DNA from: Vanessa cardui
Taxonomy: Eukaryota; Arthropoda; Insecta; Lepidoptera; Nymphalidae
NCBI RefSeq assembly: GCF_905220365.1
Contig: NC_061131.1
Coordinates: 7,539,318-7,603,317 of the forward strand
Direction: 5' to 3'
DNA: 64,000 nucleotides
The position numbers were made by a program, and so were the translations under genes. Positions 1 through 13,095 of the stretch are shown in pieces (positions within the stretch are counted from its first letter, which is position 1; the number at the start of each line of letters is the position of its first letter). The notes beneath the pieces are model-generated. The model made no database searches. It was not told the DNA's origin and was given only the letters and a program-made list of their open reading frames with translations.

Positions 1-2575
1 TATAGAGATGCGTCAAGAGATGTGATGCTGGTGTCAAATATTTGAGTGGTATTACATCACTAAGCTCAATAGTCAATAGTAATAGTATAACGGCATACTG
101 TCAAGGTACGTGTTACGTAAGCGCATCCGTTTAATGTCATTGACATTACGGATGTATTCGATTTGTGATCAAGGGACTTTAGAGATTTGCCAGTGAGAGT
201 GGTAATTTAAAATTAGAAATTATCGTATAAAATAACACAATCACTCAATTATATTTGGTCAGTTTGAGCCGTCAACAAGAATCACATAACTCTTACAATA
301 TAAATGCAATAAAATTAAAATCTTCAACAACTCGTGATAAATGACATGTTTATTATTTTTACAATGTCATCTTCTGTAAAATGAAAAATATACGTATGTG
401 ATAAAATATTTATATTTTCTCATTTGGAAAAAAAACTGTTACTTAACGGTTTATTTCTGTAACATATGTACCCTAAGACTAATTAAGTTTATTATAAAAA
501 TCAAGTGTTTTTTTGGTATGGCAACTTTCCACACACACACACATCAAAGACGTTGTAACGTTCAAACTTTTTCATACATAGTAACGGCTTGTTTTTCATT
601 CAAATGCTTATTCCGCTTCGCCTATCTAATTTTTTTTTCTAAGATATAAAGCCAAAAAATGAAAAGCCCGAAAACAGCCATTGTTTGACGAAGTCAATGT
701 CCACTTCTTTTAAAAGGGAACTTTACATAAAAATCGATACACCCCAGTAATAAGAATAATATAAATTGTTCTCTGACATATCGGTTGAAGTCATCGAATA
801 ACAAAAATATTTACGTAACAATTATTAAGAATTCATTGAAACCATTATGTATTTTTGAGCAGCATACAAATCAATAAACCGGTTAATATGCTCGTAATTA
901 CAATAGCTACGCTGTAGAAACTGATACAGTATTAGTAAACACTAATCACACGCGTGGGCTCTCTTATCTCTTGTCACGAATGATAAATAAACCTTTCATT
1001 TGCTTATTTGTAAAACGCAAAGAATGCAGATAAGCAAATGTATATCGAATCATGCAATTTTATCGACTTATGCAACCATTTCGCGAATCAGTCAAGCAAG
1101 AACCTGATGTTATGATATATGGTGTTGGCAAACTATGTCGTGACATGTTCTAATCGTATCTAGTTAAATGGCTAATGGACACTAATGGAAATTATCACGA
1201 GCGCATCAAACGATACTGCTCGCGACTGCTTTAGAGAAAGCACTACCTTCGCTGTGCTGCATTAAGGCTAAGATGTTTATTTTTTTAAATAAATTAAGTA
1301 ACAAAAAATGTCATCATAATAAGATTTCTATATGCATTTTTTAATGGAGGCTATATATGCGACTGACATTACGTATTGGCTCACTTTCTTTGCTTTGTAG
1401 TCTAATGCGAGCATATTTCGCCATATACATAAAACGCATCGAGAAAATATATCTTTACCAAAAATCGTACTGGTACTGGATCCTGGATTAGAACTCGATA
1501 TCACAGATACAATTTATACAGCATACATATACAGCTTTTATAAGATTAATTAAATAAAGATGTATCTTTCATTTCATAAAAATAAATTCCGGAAAGACAC
1601 CCCGTTTCATAAAAAAGATTAATTGAGAAAATTTTATACGAGTAGATGTTCAAATTATCGATACTAAAATGGCACAGAATATATTATAAAATCAGCTAGA
1701 TTGCGCCATACTATGTAATCAAGTTACCATGACTGGAAATTCATTACTTTTTGCAAAAAATTCAATCCTTACCACGGTTCAAATCAAACACAAAAAATAT
1801 GTTGTATTATTGATTTAAATCGATAGAACTCGTTTTTGCGATATTTTTTTCTAATTTGTATAGCCTACAACAAATATCTCAGTAACCAGTTGCGATGCAA
1901 GAAACTGCGATGTAAACTTGAATCAATTAATTATTTGCTTTCCTTCATAAGAGCCGATTCATAACACTACAATAACATTTGAATTAAAACAAAAAAAAAG
2001 ACATAGTGTGTAAACATTTATACTCTTTTTAACAAAAAATACATACAGTAATCTGTATGTAATTTTAAACATAAGTACATAATACATATAATATTGTAAT
2101 AGAGACAGTTGATGAACTTTTTATCTGAATTAAACTATTATATTACATGATTATTTATATTTACGTAAAGACACATTTGTAATTTTATACAGAAATAGAT
2201 TGAACATTGCCTTAACTTTAAGAAGTAATCATATCAATCACTTAGTTTACACGCGTAAGATGAAATTGCCTAATTATTAATAATGATGTATTAGCAATGT
2301 AGGTTAAATAAGACTACAAAAGAATGTACCGATCTCAACTTACATTTGCATAAATATAACAATGTTCGATTCGACATAACATTTGATATAACATACATTG
2401 AATATGACACAATCATATATCATGTTTACCAAAAATGACTTACGTAAATTAGAATCAGTTATTTTACGTAATTTTAGATTTAGATCAAAGAATATCATCA
2501 TTTATATACACATAAACTTTTTTTTGCATGTCAAAATATCATTTCATTTATTGCATGCTAAGCTTGAGAAACAGA
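1..2575. other. Intergenic, AT-rich, nothing recognised
   Basis: Short open frames only, with AT-biased random composition; no repeat or exon recognised. Confidence 0.7.
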
Positions 2576-2869
2576 GTCGAGATGGCCCAGTGGTTAGAAC
2601 ACGTACATCTTAACCGATGATTGCGTGTTTAAACCCAGGCAAGCACCGCTGATCATGTGCTTAATTTGTCTTTAAAATTCATTTTGTGCTCAGCAGTGAA
2701 GAAAAACATCGTGAGGAAACCTGCATGTGACAAATTTTATAGAACTTTTGCCACATGTGTATTCTACCAACCCGCATTGGAATAGCGTGGTGGAATATGT
2801 TCCAAACCTTCTCCTCAAAGGGAGAGGAGGCCTTTAGCCCAGCAATGGGAATTTACAGGCTGTTGTTGT
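2576..2869 (+). mobile_element. tRNA-derived SINE (Metulj-like), copy A
   Basis: Starts cgagatggcccagtggttag, which is a pol III A-box within a tRNA-like head, and has a degraded B-box about 35 nt later. The body includes gtgaggaaacctgcatgtgac and cccagcaatgggaatttacag, and it ends in TTG repeats. About 85-90 percent similar by eye to the copies at 9294 and 27527. Confidence 0.85.
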
Positions 2870-2954
2870 AAGCTTGTGTGAACGAAAAAAATAAAATTAT
2901 TGAAAAAACATTAACATTAAATTATATGAAATATTTTTGTCCAATCGAACTAAA

Positions 2955-3035
2955 GAAAGACCACAGTGGCGTGCACTTGGAGAGGCCTATGTCCAGCAGC
3001 GGAAAAAACGGGCTGATAATGATGATGATGGACTA
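2955..3035 (+). mobile_element. 3' end of an RTE-type LINE
   Basis: One frame reads RPQWRALGEAYVQQRKKRAD followed by a GAT repeat. This is the usual C-terminal end of RTE-type reverse transcriptases in Lepidoptera, with a short tandem tail. Only the 3' tip is present, a typical 5'-truncated insertion. Confidence 0.65.
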
Positions 3036-6000
3036 ACCAAAGACTTAAAGATCTATCATAGATAAAGAATACTTTTTAAAACGTAATATCCAGTGATTTT
3101 TTATGACGACTTAAATAATAAACAGTTGGCTTATTTAAAAAAAAAAATATCTAAAAAACGCGATAATTCAAAAATGGTTCGCTTGTGCATCATGCCCTGT
3201 TACCAATAACCCTGTATATACATAGATGATATTATATTTAGGTTATATTTTAATTAAAAGGCTTACTATATTTGTTTTAATAATAATTACTAGCAAATCC
3301 TGACACAGTTTATCTAGCCTGTATAATTAATGTAACAATAGTATAGAATGCTGTAGTACACGTGGTGGGATACCTGTAGCATATATATTACTAGTGATAT
3401 AGATATAGGTGACTTACAACGAACTGAATCTCTATGCAAAAAGTTTATACGTACCAACTGTCATGTCTGTGGTCAATTTGAAGGTAAAGCCAAATTGAGG
3501 TCTATAAAGTTGGATGTGCTCGGCAAGCCATTGCCTATCGCCCGTCACCTAAATCTATTTCGTTTATATCGGCACGTAAAACCGATTAGATATGGGCACA
3601 TTCATAAAAAGACTATACACATCTCTTAAACGCTGATAATGCACCTGCAACTTGCCCCTGGTGATGCAGATATCAAAAGGTCGTGGTACTCACTCTTCAT
3701 CATGTAAACCACAGAAAAAATACCAAATAATATCCAAGACAAATTTATTAATATTACCGAGATACTGCTTTGCGCTATTTTCATGAATTTTCGATGTTCA
3801 GACGCTGTTACTGCGAAATAACTAAGTCATATCTTATAAATATCTTGTTATTTGTAATATCTTCCTAATAATGTGCTTTTAATTTCCAGAAAACGTGAGC
3901 TAAAAAGAAAAATATATATAAAAATAATTTAAATGATATATTTTGTAAGAATACTTAGATTATGGGAAAACATTGCTTAAATGTAAAACAGCTTTACAAC
4001 ACGATTAGTAATCGTATATTTATGGGCATTTAATAATCTTAATTACATCATAGTGACAAACATTTATAAAAAACGACAATTAAAATAAGCAAATATATTG
4101 CCGTTCATCACGCAATGGGATAAATAATGCGTATAGAGCAATTTAGTTTTACGCAATGTGTAACATCTTATACTAATCATAATGATTATACTATTATTTT
4201 TATTTATTTACGAAAGGAGACGTCATCTTAAATTTAAATAAATATTTTACCGCGATCAAATTAACCTTTTCAATTTATCGACGTAACGCTTACAACATTG
4301 TAAAATCTTGATTGTTTTAAGAAATTTATATTCAAACATTATCTACATTGCCTTAGTTAGTTTAAGATAGTTTTATTTATCAACGATTATCCAATCGTTC
4401 ACTAATCACATAGACCGATTTTATTTCCGGTTTTAAAAGTGGTAGCACTTTACAAGATCTTATTCGGTCTGGAAATTAATCACTAGCTGTATAAGATAAC
4501 CATAAATATATATTTCAATCGTTTTAATAATTATTTAATCTGTTATATTCCTTCGCAACATTTGAACTACTTTTACTGTTTAAAAATATTCTTAGAATTA
4601 TGCAAGCGACGGGTCGCGTTTCGTGATCGATGTCTTTGGGATAAGGTTTTGCTAATTAAACAATATTAACATTTGTGTGAGGTAACAGCGGTGTGGTCAG
4701 TTTGATGGCTACGCAATGTTTTCTGCATGTCAATGCATGTCAGTGTATTGGGCAAAGAAATATCGTGAGTCGAGACTAATATTAATTCATATTTAAATTG
4801 TTTATTTTAATTATTCAAATGTCATTAACGTTATTGTTTGTGTATATAGATACTTACAAATATAATGTACTTGATACATAACTGATGTAACTTGTTTATA
4901 TATATAAAAAATATATGGTTATCTGCATACATTACAAAAGACCAGGGTGTATCCAATTCAGATTAACACAGTTGTTAGATTGATCGCCTAGGTATTCCTT
5001 GGTGAATATATCAAGTTCGAAAATAAAACTTATATAAGTACATAATTTACGACTAGTAAACGCATCCCAAGGTCCTGGGACGAAATTAAATCGGCTAATA
5101 AGTGCAACCCGAACATTAGAAGTTGACAGTGTTTAAAAATCTGTGCCGCTAAAAGCAAGCCCTTTGGGGTTGCGGCTTTTCACGTTGATCGTATTTTATA
5201 TATGAAAAAATAGGGAACGGAGAAATTGTGCTCAAAAGTATATATTTCTGTACTATACTATAGTTAGAGATGACCGTGGCCGAAAATAGACATGACTGTT
5301 TCAAAATAAAACATAAAAAACTCATTATAAATGTATTATTGTTAATCGACGAAGATTATACATTCAAATATATAATAACACTCTTCGAAATTACACTCTG
5401 CATAATTAATCTCGGAGAGAATAACATGTAAATAATAGAGGTGGACCGAATTTGGATTGAACCGAATACGAAATTCGGTCGAACATCGGTGAAAATAAAA
5501 TTTTATAATAATAATTTTTTTTATAAATAATAACTTCGATTCAATTTCGCTTAAAAAAATTTTTTATTATCTTTATATTCTCCGATAAATCAGATCATAG
5601 GGTTATTTAAAAAATTTAATTTATATTGATTATTTGTCGCTTCATATGCATGTATCTTTTAACAAAATAATACCTGAGGTAATAATATGGAATGGTAAAA
5701 CATCATTTTCCATCGACGACGTCAGATTGAGTTATCAAAAATTATGCCTTCTCCGTATAATATTGACAGGTTATTATCGGACATCTAAGTTAATACCATT
5801 AATGGTGTATAATCCATTTTAAATCCGACCCTGACCGGGTATGTTGGCACGATTCAAACATTTGACTCACTGTGCTGATACTCCGCTCTCAAAGACCTTC
5901 ACACCTGGGAAAGTGTACAAAGTATTTATTTCAGTGTCGATTAAGCTTTGTTCGATTCAATCAAAATTTTATATTGTCTATTAATTTATGTGTTGCAATT

Positions 6001-8074
6001 TCAATTAAAGTGTTTTGTTGTTAAACTTCAATGGACCTATTTGGTTTATAGTTTGTTTTTATTTGTTAATAATTCGAAGACAATAGAATTAGAACAAGCT
6101 CTAAGATAGTTTAAGTAAGATAAAATCGGTTTCCTTAACATAAATCCAAAATGAAAGAAAAAGTAAAGGATAAAAAATAAAATATTTTATCATTTTCGAT
6201 ATTGGAAAATAACAATATTCTAATTTATTTATACATCTTTCTACTTTCTACGTTGAAACGATTTCTGAGAAAAATAGCGGCGACATCTTTTATTTTATTG
6301 GCATTTTATTTTATTATGATGATTTATGCATGAGGCATTAACTTTAACACATTTAAAAATAAATTGTTAATTATAATTAAAAATAAAATTAACTATACTA
6401 AAAATATTACATAACTGTTATAGGTATGTACGTAATTTTTGTAATAATATTAGGATGATGCATTACGTCTATGTACGATGTGTGTCAAAACATATGACAG
6501 GCTTCTGCGAGCTAAACTGACAGTACTTTGACTGGTGAAAAAACTGCTCATTAATTGTACTCGACTTTGTACAATGTCAAATCGCCTTTCAGTTATTATA
6601 CAAGCTATTATTTGCATAATCTTCCACGTTTATTGCGATAATAGTTGACTACACTTCATTGTTATACATTTGCGCATAAGCTTTATGGTTACAGTGGACA
6701 ATTTTACTATATATATTAATAAAAACCAGCTGTTTTTGGATTTGCTGACATCTAGACATCAAGGTATTTTAACGCGATGACCGAAGGTGAAATTCAGCAA
6801 CCGACCAGCACATACCCGTGAAAAATGTGTTAGAAGATGCTGAGTGACCCAATTTCTACGCCATGCCAGAGAATCAGAAAGGAAGGTCTTTTCGATTTTT
6901 TCCGTCCTTTACGCTACGATCAAGTAATCGTCAATAATTCAAGCCACTCTGCGTGGTCAAATGGAAGGAGCTGGGTACTAGAGAATACCCGCTTAAAGAT
7001 GAGAGCAATGGTCCATGTAAGGCCGAATTTGCCTTGTATAGTTTTAGGCGGTGGATCTGCTTGAAGTACATTCTTGCCTTGCTGTGCACAAAAAGCCTTT
7101 TCGATGCCAATTTAAACTGAACGAGGCTTGAATATCAACGCCAAGTATTATTAAAGTTATTAATCTCGGGATATTTACCATGATTTTTATTTTTAAATAA
7201 AAAAAAAAATACGCCAAGTATTCCGATACTGTGCTAGCAACATGAAATAATGATACGTTCTTGATTATATTTCGATTCATCTTCAACTATTCCTCAACAA
7301 AAATTTACCTCAGCTTAATCGCAACTGAGGACCAATTCTATTTATATACATATATCGACTATGATACGATTCCATTTATATTCCGATCGAACTTTGACCG
7401 AACTGCAACTGGATCAAACTTCGATTAAGATTACTACGTTTAAATTCGATTGCGATTGCCAATTTAATGGTAGATTTGGGGTAAACAGTTTCTATAGTGT
7501 TGTCTTAAATTTTCGCGATTATTGCACATTGAAATAAACTAGTTATAACTAGTTTCTATAGATCGCAGAATCATTTACTTATATTTGTCTAAATACATAC
7601 GGTTGGTTATGATGTGGGCTTTCAGATTTCCAACGAATAAATATTCTTATGGTGCTGTTAGCTCTAAAGTATCACGTGTCGTTGTCAACTAAATCACAAC
7701 AAATGGCACATAACATTTTATAAATTTAAATAATGTTTGTTTTTTCTCTCGTCATTCATCGAATAGATTATAAACGATAAATGGTTTGCAAATCCGGTTA
7801 GGGCCCATAAAGATATTTGTAGCCATTGTTTTTGAATATGTATACGTATTTTGTCAATAAAACGTTAATTCCGGTCATCTCGATAAAAATCAATTTATAA
7901 CGTTCGGATAGCAACAATAAAATCAAATGTAGTTGTTATTGTTATTTTTGGAATTATTCAAATTACATGACATGATATGGATATAAGCAGTGTGTATGTA
8001 TGTAAGAGAAGGCTTAAAAAAGGTTCTAAAATATGTTTTAAATTCCGCCAAGACATATTATACCTACTAGTGGT
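3036..8074. other. Intergenic, no gene recognised
   Basis: AT-rich single-copy-looking DNA. The short frame at 6837-7064 has slightly higher GC but no splice context or family resemblance. Confidence 0.6.
7536..7555. repeat. Perfect 20-nt palindrome
   Basis: AAACTAGTTATAACTAGTTT reads the same on both strands. Likely chance or a binding dyad; no other context. Confidence 0.85.
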
Positions 8075-8235
8075 TGCCCGCGGTTTTGCTCACGTTTTAG
8101 GGATTGGTTGTCAAGCGTTAGGCAAAAAAGTAGCCTGTGCTTGGAGTTCGAGTTTGCTTCGGTTCATTGGTTTGGTAGCGAAAGAGCGACAGATAGACAG
8201 ACAGAGTGACTTTTATATTTATAATATTAGTATAG
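8075..8235 (+). mobile_element. Dispersed lepidopteran retroposon tail
   Basis: Contains tggttgcccgcggttttgct, aaaaaagtagcctgtgc, then gaaagagcgacagatagaca and ends tatttataatattagtatag. This order is the common lepidopteran repeat with a 'gcatttataatattagta' end. No coding capacity. Confidence 0.65.
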
Positions 8236-8237
8236 AT

Positions 8238-8450
8238 TAATTAATTTATTTATTTATTTAACACTTTTTTGTACACCACAATTACAATCACAAACGATTC
8301 ACAGAATATACAAACTAATAAGCTAATGGTGAAACAAAAGGCGGCCTTATGGCTTATTAGCCATTTCTTCCAGACTACCTTGGGTTAGAGGATTGTGTTT
8401 GGAAGACAGTATAGGGTGGTGCAATTTCAAATACTCTTAAAATAAATACA
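8238..8450 (-). mobile_element. LINE 3' UTR fragment
   Basis: The plus strand starts with a TTTA repeat (the reversed tail), followed by ttgtacaccacaattaca, aaaggcggccttatggctta and cttccagactaccttgggtt. The family member in reverse is a LINE 3' UTR common in moths and butterflies. It abuts the retroposon at 8075-8235. Confidence 0.55.
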
Positions 8451-9281
8451 ACCTAAACACATACAAAAAAAAATAACAGTAATAAATATTCAATAATATG
8501 CATACGTACATATATAAATAAATACATACTTAAATTCAAACATACAAATACATATATGTATATACATAATACATACATATATGACGTTATTAAATGTTCG
8601 TCATAATCATGTCGTCATCATTACTGTGATGAGAGATAGAAGTTCTTAACAGAGTTTTATTTATGTGTGAAAAACGGCATTAAAATATTTACTTCCAGCA
8701 TTAAGAAATAAATTCGTACACGGCAAAACATTTCTCAGTCAGTAATCGTATAAGATATGTTGATTAGAAAAGACTACGTCAGATCAATTGGTCACGCATT
8801 GGAAGAACAAGTAACGCCGCCTCTGGTTCGCGATTTCTTTGGCAATATTAATTTAAGAGAACATTGAAATCGCAAATAAAACAAATTATTCAAAAACTAA
8901 AATTACAAATTCGTTTCGAAGTGCGAACCATATCTTAATGTCTTATTTTGGTATTTCTTCCTGTCATCTTACATTAGGGAATGTTATTTGGTGTGTGCCG
9001 ACTGCGGACTGTAAAAAACTTGCCTTTACTTGTAATATTATGCATACTTACTTGTACATTATCAAATATATGAAATTATAAATCTAAATGTTTGTTTATT
9101 TGACTGAATGCATCTCAGGAAGTACTGGTCTATTTTGAAAAAAAAAACTTGTAAGTGTTAGGTAGCCTATTTATCAAGGAAGATTGTAGGTTATATAACA
9201 TCACGCTACGACTAAAAGTACAGGATTATTAATTAAACCTATTGTAAAAACGCAAGATATTTTTATCTTTCGAGAGCTTTC

Positions 9282-9580
9282 GTTGCGTACGTTTCGAGAT
9301 GGTCCAGTGGTTAGAACGCTTGCATCTTAACCGATGATTGCGGATTCGAACCCAGTCAAGCACCACTGAATATTCATGTGCTCAATTTGTTATAATTCGT
9401 CTTGTGCTTGGCGGTGAAGGACAACATCTGTATGTGTCATATTACATAGAAATACTGCCATATGTGTATTCCACCGACCTGCATTGGACCACCGTGATGG
9501 TATATGTTCCAAACCGTCTCAATGGTAGAGGAGGCCCAGCAGTGGGAAATTTACAGGCTTTTGTTGTTGTTGCGTACGTT
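9282..9580 (+). mobile_element. tRNA-derived SINE (Metulj-like), copy B, with target-site duplication
   Basis: SINE body 9294-9568 with A-box (gtccagtggttag) and B-box-like (gattcgaaccc) segments and a TTG tail. It is flanked by a perfect 12-nt direct repeat GTTGCGTACGTT at 9282-9293 and 9569-9580, the target-site duplication of LINE-driven insertion. It has small internal deletions relative to copies A and C. Confidence 0.9.
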
Positions 9581-10187
9581 GCGTAAAATTTTGACGTTTT
9601 ACAAAAGTTATATATGAGAGAATTTGTAATCGGAACATACAGCTAGAAACTACTACAAATAAAGAGTTTACCTTAATAAAAATTCTTATAAATAAAAAGT
9701 AAATGAGATTTACGACCAAACAACGAAACACGCGTGACATGATAAATTATGTTAATTTTTTTAGATCGGAATTGTAAAACGATTTAAGTGTTCTATAAAG
9801 GGCATTAAACAGAAAATAAAGACCGTATTAACAATATATCTTGCGAGCATTCTTATTGCCTACTAAATATAAATTGGATAAATTGCTAAAGGTGGGTAAT
9901 TTTCCAGCTATTTGTGCGAAATGATCACTCAGCGACGTCTATTCACACCAAATAAGAAAAAGAATCGAGTGATTTACACCACTTTTTTCGTTTTATTCCA
10001 TTGAAAAATCTCGCGATCGAATCTTTGTTTACGAGTATGTAATCTTAACAGTAATTCGCATCTAAGATGTATTAAACTATATAAATAAGTATAATGAGTT
10101 TTATATCTACAGAAACAAAAATATATATTTAAATAATTTATAAAAAAAAATAAACCGATTTCGAAATTAGAAACAACTAGTGAACTA

Positions 10188-10192
<5 letters not shown>

Positions 10193-10229
<37 letters not shown>
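10193..10229. repeat. (TA)n microsatellite
   Basis: About 18 uninterrupted TA units. Confidence 0.95.
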
Positions 10230-10231
<2 letters not shown>

Positions 10232-10816
10232 CTACTCAGCCGATTTTTATGAAAGTTACGAGTAGATACATTGTTTCGTTAATTGAGTGTACCTAACTAA
10301 ATTGAAAAATCATCTAAATACGACTTTAGGTTTCGAGAAATTCTTGGACAAACACACAAACACATACTTACGAAATTAAGCTCACGTGCGTGGAAACCTA
10401 AATGCATTATCATACAGTTAATTAAATTCAAACTATGTTACATACATGTCGAATTGATATCCTCTTTTTCTTAAAATGCGGTTAGTAAAAAGCTTTGAAA
10501 CAATACAATTATGTAGATAGTATTTTTATGATTACATAGTATACAAAAATAAAATATGTCAAATAATTTGATAGTTGCAAATACATCACTATTGTTTTAA
10601 TATTATGTAAGATGATACAATATAATAGACTAAGAATAGATATAGACGATACAATATAACAAAGTAAACTAGTTATTACCTACAACGTTAAACATTTAAT
10701 AGAGTTAGTTAATAATATAAGATTGTATTGTTTATATAATTCTATAAATAATATTACTCTTCATAGCTGTCCTATGGTGATAGTTATTTTGTACGTGTAC
10801 CGGTGTAATATCAAAA

Positions 10817-11103
10817 TCATCCTCCTGCCCTTATCCCAATTTTATTTGCGGTCGGCTCAGCATGTCTACTTCTTCCATACTTCTCTGTAGGACGTCATCT
10901 CAAAAGTAACATTGTTTCTAACCATATCGTATTTCACACAATCCATCCATCGCGGTCGTTGGTCGCCCTCTACTTCTATATCCGTCTACACACATGCTCA
11001 AGACCTTCCTTACAACATGGTCCTCATTCCTCCGCATAATATGTCCATACCATGGCGGCCGGTTTCACATAGCTTCTCGGTTACCGGTGCCACTTTCAAA
11101 CTC
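10817..11103 (-). mobile_element. Degenerate RTE-type LINE, end of the reverse transcriptase ORF
   Basis: A minus-strand frame reads WYGHIMRRNEDHVVRKVL, then DGYRSRGRPTTAMDG, the C-terminal region shared by RTE-type endonuclease-reverse transcriptases (GHVMRR...GRP..RW.D). Further downstream it reads ADRK-NWDKGRRM with stops and a frameshift. It is a dead fragment. The plus-strand open frame over it is a shadow. Confidence 0.75.
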
Positions 11104-11150
11104 CAAATCATATTAATTAATACAATTTTAATGTTATCATACGATTACTA

Positions 11151-12934
11151 AAGCAACCTATCGATAATGTAGATTTTGATTGATTATTTTATTATTAATA
11201 TTAAATCTAATCGTTATATTTATAGACAACATTAATAGAAGTTTTCTTTGTATTCGTTAAGTCACGATACGATCGATTCGGCGAAAGCTGTAATGGTAGA
11301 ACATCAATTTCCTAATTGTTTTCACTTTCGTCTGTTACGTAGCGACCCTGCAGCGGGATGCTCTTGAGATGTTATCGCAGTGACAAATGAGATTATTACG
11401 AGCCACGATTAATGTTATGCAATTTGCATAAGGGCCCTTATTGAACACTGCTTTAAAATAATTTACCAGAAAGTTTTTATTATTTACTTTATTTTTTATT
11501 CATATTAAATTACGAAAACCCTTTATAGTGTTGTTTAAACTGGCTTTTTTATTGTAGATTTTTTTTTAATCTGAACACTATTTCTACACAGTATTTATAA
11601 GTATTACTACTGAACCTACACAGGTACAGTATCGATTTTTTTTATGAATAACGACATTGATTCTATGAAATGTAATTAAATATAAATATTGTTGATAAAA
11701 AGCTACTCAACGCCGAGTACTGATTGCTCAGCAATTGTAAGGAGCAAAATCTAGCTTAGCTTTATTTATTAGTGTTATATAATTACACCATAATCGTCTT
11801 TCAGTTTCCTATTAAAACGTTCCAAACATCCCAAAGGTGATAGGTTTTTTCACACTCAGTTGGATTGGCATCTATCTAAGTTTTAATAATTTCATCTTTT
11901 CCCTTTTTATTAATAGAAAATATCGTACGTAATACATTCAAAAGTGATATTATAAAATTGACAATCATATGATTCCTCAATACTAATCCTCAATTTATGA
12001 TTACCAATGTAGAATATGTACAAGTTTTTATACTCAAACCGTTCCCATGAGATGAAAACGTCTTGTTCATCAAGTACGAGGCTTCAACGCAGCGTATGTT
12101 CTTTTTTTAAAAAAGACCGCTTAAACTTACACAACCGACAAGGGAGTATTACAAAGAACATTATAGGCATGTTTCAGTTGTCATCAGCGGACGCGGGTCC
12201 GATAATATCTAGCAGTGCATCTTAATTGCGTAAGAAATACAATGACATCGAATGCATGCAACCAAAACTTGAGATACTTTTTAAAATTAATGCATTATAG
12301 CCCTTACATCTTTGGAAATAAAAGTCATTCTATTTTTAAATATACCTCTTCATTTGCCACGGTCGATCCTATGATATATGATTCCAGTCTTGATGCTTTG
12401 TTCGCTCAAGAGTTTTGTAACAAGACATTCCCGTGCCAGTTTATTGAAATGTTGTTATTTAAAAATATATTTGTCAAGTCGAAAAGAATTGTCTTCGCTA
12501 AAAAACGAGGCATAAATTTACTTTCATTGAGAGTACTGATAACACAACAATAATATATTACAATTTAATAGTAATTTATTTCAACGTATACTGTAATTTG
12601 GCAGCTTTATTACTTATAAATCCTTGACTTACAAATAAAATTCTGCATTAAACTTAGCGTCAATTTACAAGATTTTTAACGTTTCATGTTTCGGTTTAAG
12701 CTAACTAATCGCTTTAAATGATTACGGCCACGTCAAGTCATTTTAAGCCATAAATATAAATAAAAGGTTTAAAAATAATTGAATACAACTAATTTAACGT
12801 TCCAATTTTTAAAATGAACGCTTACTTTTTCCAGCGACTTGGTATTCACAGATCTTTGCAAACAGTGTGCGGTAAATAAGAACATCTCGAATTCTCCTGT
12901 AACACTATTTCTTTTAAAATTATACAGGAATATA
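11151..12934. other. Intergenic, no gene recognised
   Basis: A 112-codon open frame at 12215-12553 has no recognisable motif and AT-driven composition; I do not call it. Confidence 0.6.
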
Positions 12935-13095
12935 GAAGAGCACATGGGCGGTTTGATGGTAAGTGATAACCTTCGCGTATAGACTGACACAGCATAAAGT
13001 AAGTATAACTCTTTACACGGTCAATCATATTATGCTCTAAGATGTATCCCTTGTTCTTGTTATGACATTGGCCCCTGACCCCCAAAAACCGGAAC
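12935..13095 (-). repeat. Dispersed repeat 'gtgagccagtgtaactacagg' family, diverged copy
   Basis: The reverse complement has tgttccggtttt, acaagggatacatcttaga, then gtctatacgcgaaggttatcacttaccatc and gcccatgtgctc, in the order of the better copy at 29668. Confidence 0.5.

Noticed and set aside
6837..7064. Possible exon with 75 open codons
   Set aside because: No acceptor/donor pair that fits and no family resemblance; GC only slightly above background.
9338..9586. 82-residue plus-strand open frame
   Set aside because: Lies entirely in the SINE at 9294-9568.
10912..11151. 79-residue plus-strand open frame
   Set aside because: Antisense shadow of the LINE reverse transcriptase fragment on the minus strand.
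12215..12553. 112-residue plus-strand open frame
   Set aside because: No motif, no splice context, and AT-driven amino acid composition as in random frames nearby.
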